A stretch of 64,000 nt of DNA, from the NCBI GenBank assembly GCA_030737875.1, contig CM060909.1, positions 26,557,659-26,621,658 of the forward strand, given 5' to 3'. The notes under the pieces are model-generated. The model was not told the origin of the DNA and searched no databases. It saw nothing but the letters and a program-made list of their open reading frames with translations. Position 1 is the first letter of the stretch. The number at the start of each line of letters is the position of its first letter. Position numbers and translations under genes: made by a program. This stretch comes from Allium sativum. Taxonomy: Eukaryota; Streptophyta; Magnoliopsida; Asparagales; Amaryllidaceae. Shown here piece after piece: positions 32,218 through 44,256 of this stretch.

Positions 32218-32886
32218 AAACTGTATCGTAATATTATAGGTTCCTTATTGTATTTTACTGCAAACAGACCCAACATTATGATGAGTGTTTGTTTGTGTGC
32301 AAGATATCAAGCACAGTCAAAAGAATCACATTATAGAGCAGTAAAACGAATTTTGAGATACTTAACCAACACCAGAGATTATGGTCTTTTCTATCCCAAA
32401 GGCAACACTCTCGAACTAGTATCATACATTGATGCTGATTATGGAGGTTGCAAAATAGATAGAAAAAGCACAAGTGGAACTTGTCATTTCATTAGTCAAT
32501 CTCTTTCTCGTGGTTAGTAAAAAGCAAAATTTGGTTTCTCTTTCTACGTGTGAAGAAGAATACATATATGCTGCATTGGCATATGCTCAAGTAATCTACA
32601 TGCAACAAATACTAAAAGATTATATGAAACACATAATAAATTCACCAATATATTATGATAATGCGAGTGCAATAGATTTATCAAAAAAATCCAATAAATC
32701 ACTCTCGAACAAAACATATTGATATTAAACATCATTTTCTTTGAGAAAATGTTGAAAAAGGAAATATAACATTGGAATTTGTTACTACTGAAAAAAAATT
32801 GCAGATATTACAAAAAAATTATGTGAAACATCCTTTATTAAATTATGTGGAGAATTAGGGATATGGATGTTATCTGAATTATAAAA
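32218..32886 (+). pseudogene. Copia RT end and RNase H
   Basis: YRNIIGSLLYFTANRPNIM then RAVKRILRYLTNTRDYGL leads to RNase H with VSYIDADYGG (first Asp), DRKSTSGTCHF and, after a frameshift near 32510, VSLSTCEEEYI and YYDNASAIDLSK. The tail near 32740-32886 is shifted again but still shows NITLEFVTT and GELGIWMLSE. This is the normal end of copia pol. Confidence 0.88.
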
Positions 32887-33078
32887 CAGAACAAAATAAA
32901 ATTGTTGTATAATTATAAAATCACAAAGTCATACTATCTTAAGTTATTATTCTTTATTTGCATAAACTAATTTTTTTAAATTCCTATTTTTCCTCAGTAC
33001 TTATTTACACTTGGACGGTTAGAACTTTACATAACCTTAACACCACACAAAACTTTCCCATACATAGTAAAGAATTTG

Positions 33079-33110
<32 letters not shown>

Positions 33111-33209
33111 GTATGTATGTATGTATATATATACATACATACATACACACACAGTATCAATACTCTTTTTATCACTTAAAAAGGAGGAAAAGAGATAAAA
33201 TACTAAAAA
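32887..33209. other. Spacer with TA/GTAT microsatellite
   Basis: AT-rich sequence after the copia pol end. At 33077-33152 a TA run passes into GTAT units and then ATAC units, forming one large self-complementary microsatellite. A purine run near 33180-33195 resembles a polypurine tract, but no LTR start follows. Nothing else is seen. Confidence 0.75.
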
Positions 33210-33413
33210 ATGTCATCCCACGAAATCTCCTTTTCATTTAACTTAACTTCACCTTCTTCTGACACAACACCAACCTCTCCTAGTCCAACAACTCCAGATT
33301 ATTCTCCCAAAAATCGAAGGAATCTTTCGTCTTTGCTTAAGAAACTTAACAAGAATAAGTCCCCAGCTTCTTATGACTCTGTTCACAAAAATATGGATGA
33401 AATATCACATTAG
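33210..33413 (+). pseudogene. Unidentified Ser/Thr/Pro-rich ORF after copia pol
   Basis: A 67-codon open frame starting ATG in an A-rich context. Residues 1-35 are rich in Ser, Thr and Pro (TPTSPSPTTPDYSPK), followed by a basic stretch (NRRNLSSLLKKLNKNK). After the TAG at 33411 the frame continues with EMMELQREMYYKQKG, a possible helix, so the original may have been longer. I do not recognise it. SIRE-type elements carry an extra ORF after pol, which is one possibility. A captured host gene piece is another. Confidence 0.35.
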
Positions 33414-33519
33414 CAAAAAGAAATGATGGAACTTCAACGTGAGATGTATTATAAACAAAAAGGGCAAGGTATGCATTTATGGTTTCTTGAAAAAAACTTA
33501 TTTTGTTTTGCAGTCATTC

Positions 33520-33810
33520 ACCAACGAAAAATTGCATTCACAAATGGAATTGGTTAGGAAGAAACTTAGAATCTCAAATTTATTATTTTGAGCAAGAACA
33601 TACAAAATAAAATGAGAAAATGAATAAAGAGAAAAAAGAGGAAAATGAACGAATAGCAATATCAGAGACTTGGGATAGCTTTCTGTTTAATCAAGCAATA
33701 AGAGGTTTAATATTAATATCCCAATCTTTTCTTAGAAAATATGTTCTATTTCCCGTATTAATAATAGCTAAAAATATTAGTCGTATGCTATTGTTTCAAT
33801 TCCTCGGGAT
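33520..33810 (+). pseudogene. ycf1: Plastid ycf1 (Tic214) fragment in nuclear DNA
   Basis: The open stretch from 33620 includes [33 protein letters not shown] and [14 protein letters not shown] recognise this as an inner part of plastid Ycf1/Tic214, a large protein of the chloroplast import machinery. The stretch before it (MELVRKKLRISN at about 33543) may also belong, in another frame and with stops. It ends at about 33808, where ycf2-like sequence begins with no spacer. It is a decayed nuclear copy of plastid DNA and cannot be expressed as Ycf1. Confidence 0.78.
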
Positions 33811-33970
33811 GTAGAAATGGACCATTCCAATAAGATTTCATTCTTGAAAAAAAAATCCATTTTTGGATTTATTTCATCTATTCCATGACCGGAACAAAAG
33901 GGGACACACGTTGCACCACAAACTTGAATCAGAAGGGAGATTTCAAGAAACGGCACACTTGTTTTAAAGA
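33811..33970 (+). pseudogene. ycf2: Plastid ycf2 fragment in nuclear DNA
   Basis: [14 protein letters not shown], a one-base shift in a poly-A run near 33850, then [30 protein letters not shown] and AHLF, ending at TAA 33965. This resembles an inner segment of Ycf2, the large plastid AAA-type protein. It directly abuts the ycf1 fragment although the two genes are not adjacent in typical plastomes. 33970-34025 shows nothing recognisable. Confidence 0.7.
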
Positions 33971-35741
33971 GACAACTTCACATTATGACATTACTCCCAA
34001 AAATCTCCAGCAAGAATAAGGAACATGTAACGACCCGGAAAATCAGATCCAATTTAAATTTTTTATTTTGGCGAATTAAATGGATTTGTAATATTTAAAA
34101 TGATTTTTTTAAATAATAATGACTAAAAATTTATTTAAATATAAGTTAGAACGAATAAATTTATTTTACTTATATAACGAGCCTTAAATGGCGCGACAGT
34201 TTGAAAATTCGATTTCAAATTTCAAATGAATGTACATGATTCAAAATAAATCGGATTTCAGTAAAACCAAAAATATTTGAATCTGTTTGAAAACATATTT
34301 CCAATGAATGTGAAAAATCCAGATTTCATAATGGGAATAAAAAGTTATGTCCAGTTGAAAATTCAGAATAGTCGCTATGGAATTTTGTATAATATATAGC
34401 CCTTAAAAATAGCCATTTTGCAAACGACCTCCGTTTTCGATGAAACCACTTTTATTGGATCCAGAATGTCAAATTATTGTTAAGTTTCAAATTTCATAAT
34501 TTTTGTAATCAATATGTGAGCGTGGTAAATTTAAACGCGTTTGGTAAATTCAGTTTGAATTGGATTGACCAGAAAATAACCATTTTTCAAACGGTCTCCA
34601 AATTTGACGGAATTAGTTTTGTTAGGACCGTATCGTCAAAACATAGCTAGATTTATTTTTTTGGAATTTTTGGAGTCAGTATGGGGCCCCGGTAAATTAA
34701 AATGTACGTTTAAATTCAGTATATATTGATTTATATTTTAATTTTGATGAAAACTTATTGAAACAGTCGAATTGGCTAATGGGACATATCCCATTGTGTT
34801 TGGAATGTGGGTATTTAGCTAGGGGCGACATTCGTTGGGTTTGATTTGGAGTCCGGGATGATAAACAAGTATTTTCGAATTAAATATTATTAAAAATATA
34901 ATATAAATATATATTGGCCGATTACTTTTTAGCAAAACCCTAATCCTCTGCAAACCGTGCGCCGCCAGGAGAAAATATAAGGCCCTAATTGCTCGATTCC
35001 TTACCCCCAAATTCTGATCAAAATACAGGGAATTAAACCCCAGTTCTATAGGGGATTTTGTAGAGATTTTTGTAAGCTTCAATTTCATACCGGTCTGATG
35101 AATTCTAATCGCGTATGGAGCTCAATTTCTAAACCCAAAATACCACAATTTATGGCAGGATACTGGCGAGGTTAGGGAATCGAGTTTGCTGGCGGCTCTG
35201 GCGAGGGAAGAAGGAGGTGCGGCGGTTCGTGTGAGACGGTCTGATGTGGGCCCGACGGCCTGTGGCGATGGCAAGCGGCAGTCAAAAGTGGCAAGCAATT
35301 TTGAACGAGGTCCAGGCGATACAAAAAGGTAACGTTTTAATTAACGTTATTAAAATTAATTATTTAGTTAATTACTAAATTAATAACTCATTTAAATTAT
35401 CAAATGTATTTAATACGATATCTTTTCCATACGAGGTCCAAATCGCGCGAAACTGGATCCGTTGCGATCATGGAGTCGAGAGCTTCACAACAAGACTTAC
35501 TGGGTCCAATTTGGAGCACGTTAGAATTTTGTGCAAATTCAAATCCAAATTGAACAGAAATTCAGAAATATAAGAACGGAGGAGTGGAAACGAATGTGAG
35601 AACTCTCTCACACTAAAATTATTTTATAGTTATTATATACAAGGATGCAAACGGTGCTTAGCAACACCCGACACCATTTATTGTACAAACCATGATTGTT
35701 TGTTTGAATTGAATGGACTGTATTGTGGTTGTTGATTATAT

Positions 35742-36167
35742 TGTATGGAATAAAATATTTGAACAATAAAAATATCATTTTTATTGAATGAGTAAAATAT
35801 ATAAAATATTCATGTATGGAATAAAATATTTGAACAATAAAAATATCATTTTTATTGAATGAATCAAATATATAAAATATTCTTGTATGGAATACAATAT
35901 TTGAACAATAAAAATACCATTTTTATTGAGTGAATAAAATATATAAAATATTCATGTATGGAATAAAATATTTGAACAATAAAAATATCATTTTTATTGA
36001 ATGAATAAAATATATAAAATATTCATGTATGGAATAAAATATTTGAGCAATAAAAATATCATTTTTATTGAATGAATAAAATATATAAATTATTCATGTA
36101 TGGAATAAAATATTTGAACAACAAAAATATAATTTTTATAGAATATATGAACCATATAAACTGGTCA
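35742..36167 (+). repeat. 71-bp minisatellite, six units, E 5' LTR
   Basis: Units start exactly every 71 bp at 35742, 35813, 35884, 35955, 36026 and 36097 with TGTATGGAATAAAATATT. Each holds the inverted repeat ATAAAAATATCATTTTTAT. The last unit is degenerate. The 3' LTR has only three units. Confidence 0.95.
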
Positions 36168-38164
36168 TGTTTTGAAAATAATTATTCATTTACAAATCAG
36201 ATAATTTATTTATGTACACCCATTTAACTGATACTGATTGGGATGATAAATTTTACACATCGCCCAACTGCACAAATAATAATCAGTATTTGTTGTTTGA
36301 AAACCCCACACAAGTATTGAGATGATATTAGACATACACTAATCCCAATATTTAGTTGTATGTCAAACAATTGGTTGACAGACTGTTTCAAGCGTTAATT
36401 ACTTATATTTTTTATGCAGTTGTGTGATGCACTATGGTTGACTGTGTATAATTATTGTTGTGTACATGTGTGCATGAAATCCATATAAATAACATTATAT
36501 GGTAATTGACTGTGTCTGATTCCAATTCAGAAAGAACGAATATTTTAAAATAACGAATATTTTAAAATATCGAATATTTTAAAATAATATTCAGTAAAGG
36601 ATTAAAATCAGATTTGATGTCCGATTTGGGAAGGGCACAAAAATATTGAAATATATAGGCCGTGTTTGTTAGATTTGCGCCATTTTAATGCAAACAATAT
36701 TTATATCAATTTTATTCATTTTTATAATGAATACCGAAAAGGAAATGATTTCAAAACCTGATAATTTGAAAATATTATCATTTATATATTATAATGACAT
36801 AGAATATTCAATTTTGATTTAAAATTGAAAATGAAGTTAGAATCATTTTAAAACAAATTTATAAACGATTTATAAGATAAGTTTTAAATGGAAATTGGTA
36901 AAATATACATTATGTATATAATACAATGGCTTGAATAGAACGCGCCGCACCGCGGGCGTTCACGAATTTCGACCATTGAATTCGAATTGACATTACGGGA
37001 GATCCGACTATCGGATTCTCCTAAACCAGAACCTTTGGGTTCAAATCGAAAAGAGCTTTCCAACGAATATAAGAGATTTGAAATCTAACGGTTGGATTTG
37101 GAATTATGTCCAAATCAAATTTGGAAAAGATCGCTGTAAGTGTAGTTCGATGACGGTTTATGAAAATCAACTGTACGGGCCTTGATAAAATTATTAAAAA
37201 TATTAATAATTTGTGTAAAATCATAATAAATGATTTGTAAAGAATTGGGATGAAAAATTCCACATTTGTAAAGATAAAAATATATTTTTATCAAAATGAA
37301 CTAGTTATTAACTAGATTTGAAATCCAATAATTTTTAAATAAAATAAATTGGATTTGTGAATGGTTTTAATATAACCAGAAATTACCAACGAACAAATTG
37401 GAATGGATTTGGAATGGAAGTAATCTTCGGAATATTTCAATATTGGATTCCGTGATTATACGGGTATTGTTATGGAAATTTGGAAGATATATTTATATCG
37501 TTATTTCCAATACGATATTTGTTGGTTTCAGAATTTGATATTGCATATAAGCCGATATAATTTCTATTCAGAGCCTTGTATTTAATATCAAATGAGATTT
37601 TTTGTATGTCGTGAATGGTTTCTTTATTAACACTGTCCTTAAACCCAGTTGGGATAAGAATAAATCTTTAATTTAAGATTTAGTGAAGTTTTCCAGTTAA
37701 CTAATATGAATTGAATAAAAGAATTGGATTTTTGGGTTTATCGTGAACTGTGTTTTAAATAATACTTGTTCTCTAACCCAATTAACAGTGAAATGTGATT
37801 TAGAATTTATAAATCTTTTTATTAAGATTTAAAGAAAAAATTTCCAAAGTAAAGTTTTCCAATTTAATAAAATAAATTGGAATGGAATGGAATTCGATTT
37901 GATAATAATCGAAGTGAGCTTCTGTGGAGGAAGACTGTTAATATATATGGAATTTAAAAGGCTTTGTCGTTATTCCATTTATATTATTAGTCGGATACGG
38001 AAATTGATATCGCTTATATATATTGATCTGTTTTTCGTAAAGATTCCATAATTAATGAAATGTGATTTTGGGTTTATCGTGAATTGTGTTTTAAATGTCA
38101 TTAGTTATATAACCCAGTTAAAGACAGGATTACATGTCTAACATTGTATTTTGAACTATATGGT

Positions 38165-39160
38165 TGATCTCTACTAAATATATATCTGTTTGGTGGCAGA
38201 GAATTTATTCTCTTGCTTAACACCCTTCTCTAAGACGTACGAGCTTAAAGGTTATATATCGGCAGAAATCAATAGTACGATGTAGATTGTCGATGCAGCA
38301 TGTTTGATTTCCCAAAGTTAAATAATCATTAATATTGATTTTTGGGAAGATTAAAACGAAGTTGAGTTTTAATGAGTCTTTAATTAGATTGAAAAGTGAA
38401 TGTGGTAATTCAAATTTGAGAAATGATCGAGAATGGAGTTTCACTAGTTTTGCTCCAAGCGATAGTTAAATCTTTAATTAGATTTGAACGTGAAATGGTA
38501 ATTAATTTTACCGATAACACCATTTTGTCAGATATGGAGTATTACCAGTTTTTCTCCATGGGATGAATAGGTTGGGATTGGAAATATAATAAATGATTAC
38601 TTCGGTAAGGTTCGTTATCCCGACTAGTTTGGATAAACCTTAATTTGGTTTGAACGGATATCCAAAGGAAGATTAAAGAATAAATTTAAAGAATTTATAT
38701 TTAATAAAATTAATGGGAACCTTTCCCAAAGTATAAGAATATTTGAATAAAAGGATATTCTGGATTGGAATGAGGCGTATATTGTGTTTTTATAGCACTT
38801 GTTTATTATATACGCTAGTTATTCGGAAAGGCCGGGTTTATACCCATTATGAGTAACTAATTCGACGATAAGTCGACGATGAAGATGGTGGTTGAAGACC
38901 GGAGGTCTTCACATCGTTTGGATGATTACTGATGTCTTGATTGGGTTGTACACCCAAGACAAGGTAATAAGTGGTGATCGTCCAGACGTACTTGGAGATC
39001 GACCAGATATGCGAGGACCTCTCTCCTGTATTGGATGTATGTCTGACATTGGATTTTATTCTATATTGATTGATCTCTATTAAATATATATCTGTTTGGT
39101 GGCAGAGAATTCATTCTCTTGCTTAACACCCCTCTCTGAGACGTACGAGCTCAGAGGCTC
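38165..39160 (+). repeat. Internal duplication in E 5' LTR (offset 905 bp)
   Basis: A block of about 85 bp at 38165 is repeated at 39070: TGATCTCTA(C/T)TAAATATATA, then TGGTGGCAGAGAATT, CTTGCTTAACACCC and GACGTACGAGCT. F has this block once (about 62855) and E's 3' LTR once (about 56195). The duplicate is therefore special to this LTR or was lost elsewhere. Confidence 0.85.
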
Positions 39161-40221
39161 GATAGACATCAGTCGCATGGCGTGATTTCTTGTGTGGCAT
39201 TCTGAGATGCAATTGATCAAGGCTTCTGTTGAAAAGCAGAGTGTTGTGGTTGATGATTAAAGCACGACTTTAATATGGTTAGCCTTGTGTATAGCGTTAA
39301 TTCGCGAGCCTCATGCCCTGGTGTGAACTAGAAATGGGAGGGACCTCAGGGTGTACATGCGTTTCTTTCTAGCTAGGAGTGGTGTCATGGTATGAAGCCT
39401 AGACATTTTACTTATGTGGATGATGGAAAGCGAGGCGCCTCAGATATATCGGTCACTACGGGGCCGATGGATGACTTGGTCGACAAACCGACCAGACTTA
39501 CGCCTCATAGGGCGGGGGAACGCATGTTCAGGGATTATTAATACACTTAAATTGTGGACCGTCCCTGATGATCCAGGTGCAGTTGCGGCTGATCCTGAGA
39601 CAAGGTAGGCTAGTTTGTCTCGAGTTTGCACAGGATGATCCCTTTGCCTTGGTTCACAGATGGAAATCCAACTTTCAATACGATATTTCGATTTTAATTG
39701 TAGAGCCTAGTATGGCGACATGATAAATGGTACCCATGCTGCCTATGATTGATACATTTATATTTGAAATTGTTTTATACACTATGCACTTATAATAGTA
39801 TCAAATGATTTGTTTTAAACGTAGCAAGCATGTTTGGCTATTATAAGGGAAAACTCTGTCCTTCGGCTTGCGTTGCATTGTGTGATGGGACCTAAGTCTT
39901 ATAATAGCCTCATTTTTCCAAAAATCATTGCACTGTTTGTTGTATGCACTGGTATTCTTGGGAGGAAACCCATTCCGTGTTATAGGGCGTGGTCCCTTGA
40001 TTTACTTTATTTCCAAAGTAAAGTTTAAATAACTGTTTTAGTTCTCAACCAGTCACAAGACTGAACTGGAGTTTATTGCTTTGACCTAAACTCTAGATGC
40101 CCCTATTTTCCACACGGGCAGCTAATAGTTTTGGTTTTGCAGATATTATTTTTATAAGATCCTGGATTTACAGTTGGAGCTATATTCGGAAAGCTCTGTA
40201 TCCGTGTATTCCTTTCAGTTG

Positions 40222-40226
40222 TGTTA
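40222..40226. repeat. Target site duplication of D (left copy)
   Basis: TGTTA at 40222-40226 and again at 51472-51476, perfect. Both flanks belong to one LTR of E, and the uninterrupted related sequence is visible in F near 63960-63990. Confidence 0.95.
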
Positions 40227-42073
40227 TGTAACACCCTGCCTCCGCTAGGGTCACTCGCAAAGGAATGCACTAGCTTTAGAGGGGCATTATTGGTAAACAT
40301 GCACAGAAATATCACAAGATAGAACATATAAAAATAGCGGAAGTAAAATCAAACTTTCATAACATGAATAAATAAGGTCTAAAGCCTTTTACATCAGAGT
40401 ACATCAAAACCTGTCTTGCAATAGTAAAGAAGCATAAAGACATTTTCATAAATTATTCCCCAAGTAAAAACAGTAAAGTAGCCATTAGCCAAGAAAAGTC
40501 CAAGCCATCCATGATGACCTTCAAGCAGAAGAAGTCCGAACTAAACAACAGTATTTCCTCCCTGTAACCTGGGGGGGAATGGAAGAAAAGAGGCGAAACA
40601 AAACGGGTCAGTCAAAAAGACTGAGTAAGCCCTATCTACTATTAGCATAAAAACTAGTAAAGTTAACTGACATGAGAAACTGAGATGAACATAAGCATGA
40701 TGACAAGATAGATAAGCTAAATCAAAATAACAGGATGAACTACTGAACTCAGATAAACTAGGGTGTCGTGATAAACTATGATGTCAAGATAAAACAAGGT
40801 ATCACATTGTCAGGTTTCTATCAAGTATAATATCCCAAGATATCTATCGCGTATAACGTCCCATGGCATCTATCCTGTATATCCGCTCTGCACCTACCGT
40901 ACTAGTACCCCAACTGTATTACGAGTTATCCGTGAATGACCCTTACTCAAAAGTCGTGTAATGGTCCATGTCAACCTAATATGCCGCATATATAGGTTAC
41001 TCAACTCATATGTTTCTTTCCATGTATAAGTTCAGTCCTTTGCCGTAGGCTATACGGGCTTTCCCATGTAAACGGTTTATCCTTGAAGTTGTTTTGGACT
41101 GCAACCCTGGATCTAGTTGTGTTTCCTTACCATGAATTATCGCGCGTCCACTTAGGATTTATTCCACCTAGGACCGCTAGGGATTATGCTACCTAATGAA
41201 CGTTTCCGTGTCTCGGTTTGGGTTTTGGCCACCTAGGACCACTAGGGATTACGCCACCCGTCAACCGCGCCCTTGATCCCACGTATGTATCGTGAATCGT
41301 TTTCCATGTCTAGATGCACATTTTCCTCAATGTGCCATCCGAGTTCCGTGCCAGGGCAAATCAAGAAATACGGAACTCGGTCGTGAGCTTTAAATCGTCT
41401 GCCGATGCAGATATCAAGGTCTGTTTTTGTACCTGTGGCTATGGTCCCACGTGACCCCTCCCTCAACTACTGAAAGGCAATTCAAGAAAAATCATGTATA
41501 AGAACCACTCCACGGCCCCACTATAGCCCACTTTCCTACGGGCCAACCTCACCCATGACTCGATAGCAAGCACATGGTCTGTTGGGGGTTCCCTGCCTTT
41601 CCGCATGTACACGATTGACTAAAGATGGTAGGTAGTTGGCGATGTGCTATCCAGGGCAAAAACAAGAATCGTCGACTCCACGCTAATCCATCCCAGTCTT
41701 TAGGTTGCTCGCATAGCAACCAAGGCATACTCTTGGTCCTTCTAACGCAGACCTTAACCTCTCATGGGCCTAGTATAATTACCTGGTAGCCCACAGAGGG
41801 ATCCCAAGAATATCCTCACGTCCCCCGAAGCTTCCACTTCGGCACCCAGTGCGCTGGAGCTTTTATCCAAGTCAGATAACTTGCTCCCCCTCGTATACTA
41901 AGCGATGACCTACCGTATCAGGTTACTCATCGTTTTGAGAATTAGTCCTATGTCCTTAGCTAAGAATTATTACTTAGTTACCCTTAACTAAGGTTTACCA
42001 CTTAGCTTCCTTTCCCGTTATCCTTGATTAACCACGGTTTTCTACCTAGTTCTTCTAGCTAGGGTTTGTCTAT

Positions 42074-42960
42074 TGGGTTAAGTGTTATCATTCAAGTCCA
42101 TGACTTAACCCGCCCACGAATCACGTCAAAGATTGGCTAAGTATTTAAGTTCAAGACTTAGTCCCACAAGTTGGTTAAGTGTACCCAGAGGCTCATGACT
42201 TAACCCTATCAAGTCAAATTGGTCAAGTACTAGCTTACCTTAATCCTATCGGATTATCTTGCTAGATCGATTAAGCATAGATTATCTTAATCCCATCAAA
42301 TTATCGAGTCGGATTGGTTAAGTATAGGTTGGCTTAACCCCATCCTCTAATCGTACTACAATGGTTAAGTATATTCTAAAAAGGTCTTGTGACTTAACCT
42401 TATCAGGTCCGCGTATTAGATTGGTTAAGTGTAAGTTACTTAACCCCATCAAATCATCATGTATAATTGGTTAAGTATAAGTTGCTTAACCCCATTAAAT
42501 TATCACATTAAGTTGGTTAAGTATTGGTTACTTAACCTCATTGAATTACCGAGTTTAAATTGGTTAAGTGTTTAACTTAACCCCATCGAATTACCGTGTT
42601 TAGATTAGTTAAGTGTGGATTACTTAACCCCATCTAATTACCGTGTCGGATTAGTTAGGTGGAAATTACTTAACCCCATCCCCTAATCATCTTGTATGGT
42701 TAAGTGTCATTAAGAAAACTTACTTAACCTTGCCAAATTATCATGTTGGATTGATTAAGTGTTGGTTAACTTAATCCCCGTCCACTAGTCGTATAAAAAT
42801 GGTTAAGCGTCATTAGGCAAATCAAATCACTTAACCTACCCAACCTTGTCATGTTTTGTTAAGTATCATTAGCCTAACCAATTTACTTAACCCATTTACC
42901 CATGTCATATTTGGTTAACAGTCATTAATCAAATTAACTTAACCCTATCATGTGGCATTA
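42074..42960. repeat. Palindromic GGTTAAGT/ACTTAACC array, D 3' LTR
   Basis: About 18 units of 40-60 bp. Nearly every unit has GGTTAAGT, a loop of 5-25 bases, then ACTTAACC followed by CCATC and a short AT-rich spacer. Variants are often matched on both sides: GATTAAG with CTTAATC (about 42270), GATTAAGT with ACTTAATC (about 42750), GGGTTAAGT with ACTTAACCC (about 42075). The second LTR has the same array at 48694-49580. Confidence 0.95.
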
Positions 42961-43012
42961 ATTACTTAATGCACCCCAACCTCTCACATTAGACTTTGTT
43001 GTGGTTACTAGT

Positions 43013-43296
43013 TAAGCCGGTCGGTTCCGGGTAGCTTTACACCACAACTTGGTCTAACCTCGGGTTCAAGCACAACATGACCAACTTCTCACATTGGGTC
43101 CTATTGTTTGCAACTACTAGTTAGGCCGGTCGGTTCCGGGTAGTTTTACGTTGCAAACTCAACTCAACCTCGAGTTGGCCACTTTCATGTTTAGTCTAGT
43201 GTCATGTTCATAGTCAAGTTTTCAAGCAATTGGGTAGACCTAACTTAATAGGTAAATTCCCAATGGGTAGACCTAACTTAATAGGTAAATTCCCAA
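43013..43296. repeat. Two short duplications in D LTR
   Basis: A 33-bp unit TGGGTAGACCTAACTTAATA... occurs twice in tandem at 43231 and 43264. Just before it a looser duplication of about 109 bp repeats GGCCGGTCGGTTCCGGGTAG or a near variant (about 43016 and 43125). Both are also in the second LTR (near 49636-49916). Confidence 0.85.
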
Positions 43297-43900
43297 GCTT
43301 ATGTTTTTATGCATACTTACATGTCAACTTCCATGTTATACTTCAAGTCATGTTTTCAAGTATAAACACATGTCATATTTAACGTTACATGTTGTCATGT
43401 TTATACCCATTTACCCAAGTCATATTCATGTCATTATGTTTCCCCATAATGTGACCCCAACGCTTTTTAAACTAGCATATACATTCGCAACAACGTGATG
43501 GATTAAAAGAAGAGACTTGGCAAAGGAATGACAAAAATGGGTATTAAGCCACAAGTTAATCATGGTGGCAAATGAGGCACAAATGTGTTCATTAGCTTGC
43601 ATGTTACATTCTTAAGCCTCAAAAACATGCATCAACCCAAACTTGGTACATAAGCGAATCATGGTGACAAAAGACATGGAATGATGGCTAGAAACTCGCA
43701 TATATCATCATATAAGGATTATGACTTCATATGCAAGTTGACATAATGATTATGAAGATTCTCATGTTGCATAATGCAACATTTCAACATAAAGGTTGTG
43801 GCTTTTAGCTCATAAGATCAAGATAATGACTTCATAAGCTCGCATAACATGATAGCATGCATCATTCTAATTAATCAAACCCAAACTTTCAACATGAACA

Positions 43901-44212
43901 TTAAACTTCATAGTTAATATCTAAGAGTAGGGAAGGGCTTACATTGCTTTGAAGGCCTAAATCGATTAAACTAAAGCTTGTGAGGAAGCCTATGCATGCC
44001 ATCACCCAAAAACCCAAAGATGGATGCCCCAAATCAACAAAAACACCATCTTTATGAACAAAGATCAAACCTTTTGCCTTGAAATCAACTTGAGAGGCTC
44101 TCATACTAGCATAGGGACTCTCTAACACTCTCATGATCATGAAACCTTTCATAGAAATGAAGTGGAGGCTAGGATAGTTGAGTGGAGGCCATGAGAGTAG
44201 AAATTTTGCCAT
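43901..44212 (-). CDS. LTR-borne ORF, 103 codons, D 3' LTR
   Basis: A minus-strand ORF starting 45 bases after the LTR TATA box, with start context AACTATGGC, close to the plant optimum. One short upstream ATG opens a frame of about 19 codons that overlaps it. The protein begins MAKFLLSWPPLNYPSLH and has a hydrophobic stretch GFWVMACIGFLTSFSLIDLG near its end that could cross a membrane. I do not recognise it. The other LTR encodes the same protein with one Gly/Ala change and a slightly longer end. Because the LTRs are young, this conservation is weak evidence for function. Confidence 0.35.
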   Translation of the reverse strand: MAKFLLSWPPLNYPSLHFISMKGFMIMRVLESPYASMRASQVDFKAKGLIFVHKDGVFVDLGHPSLGFWVMACIGFLTSFSLIDLGLQSNVSPSLLLDINYEV

Positions 44213-44256
44213 AGTTTAGTTGCATGAATGAATAATGAGGATTTAGGATAGGTTAT

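Larger units (their letters stand above)
29718..32886 (+). mobile_element. SIRE/Maximus-like Ty1/copia fragment
   Basis: A plus-strand copia pol with protease, integrase, RT and RNase H in the copia order (integrase before RT). Gag and the 5' LTR are missing, so the copy is truncated at about 29718, where it meets element A's gag. No LTR is recognisable on either side. Phrases such as LNQFERNDVWEL and ARLNEIRTLLAF fit the SIRE/Maximus lineage. Several stops and frameshifts show it is dead. Confidence 0.88.
34026..40226 (+). repeat. E 5' LTR, first part
   Basis: 6201 bp from TGTAACGACCCGGAAAATC to the D insertion. Its first kilobase is related to the L1 LTR (for example CGATTTCAAATTTCAAATGA, GGATCC then AATGTCAAAT). 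It holds a 71-bp minisatellite (35742-36167) and an internal duplication (38165 and 39070). The region 35190-35680, absent from the 3' LTR, includes a GC-rich piece (GGCGGCTCTGGCGAGGGAAG). No protein is recognisable. Confidence 0.88.

Noticed and set aside
33077..33152. Large self-complementary TA/GTAT/ATAC stretch as a functional cruciform
   Set aside because: It is an ordinary compound microsatellite; self-complementarity follows from the repeat units.
41242..41466. A 74-codon minus-strand frame, repeated at 47862-48086
   Set aside because: It lies in the long R/U5 part of D's LTR, has no initiation context or motif, and duplicates only because the LTR is duplicated.
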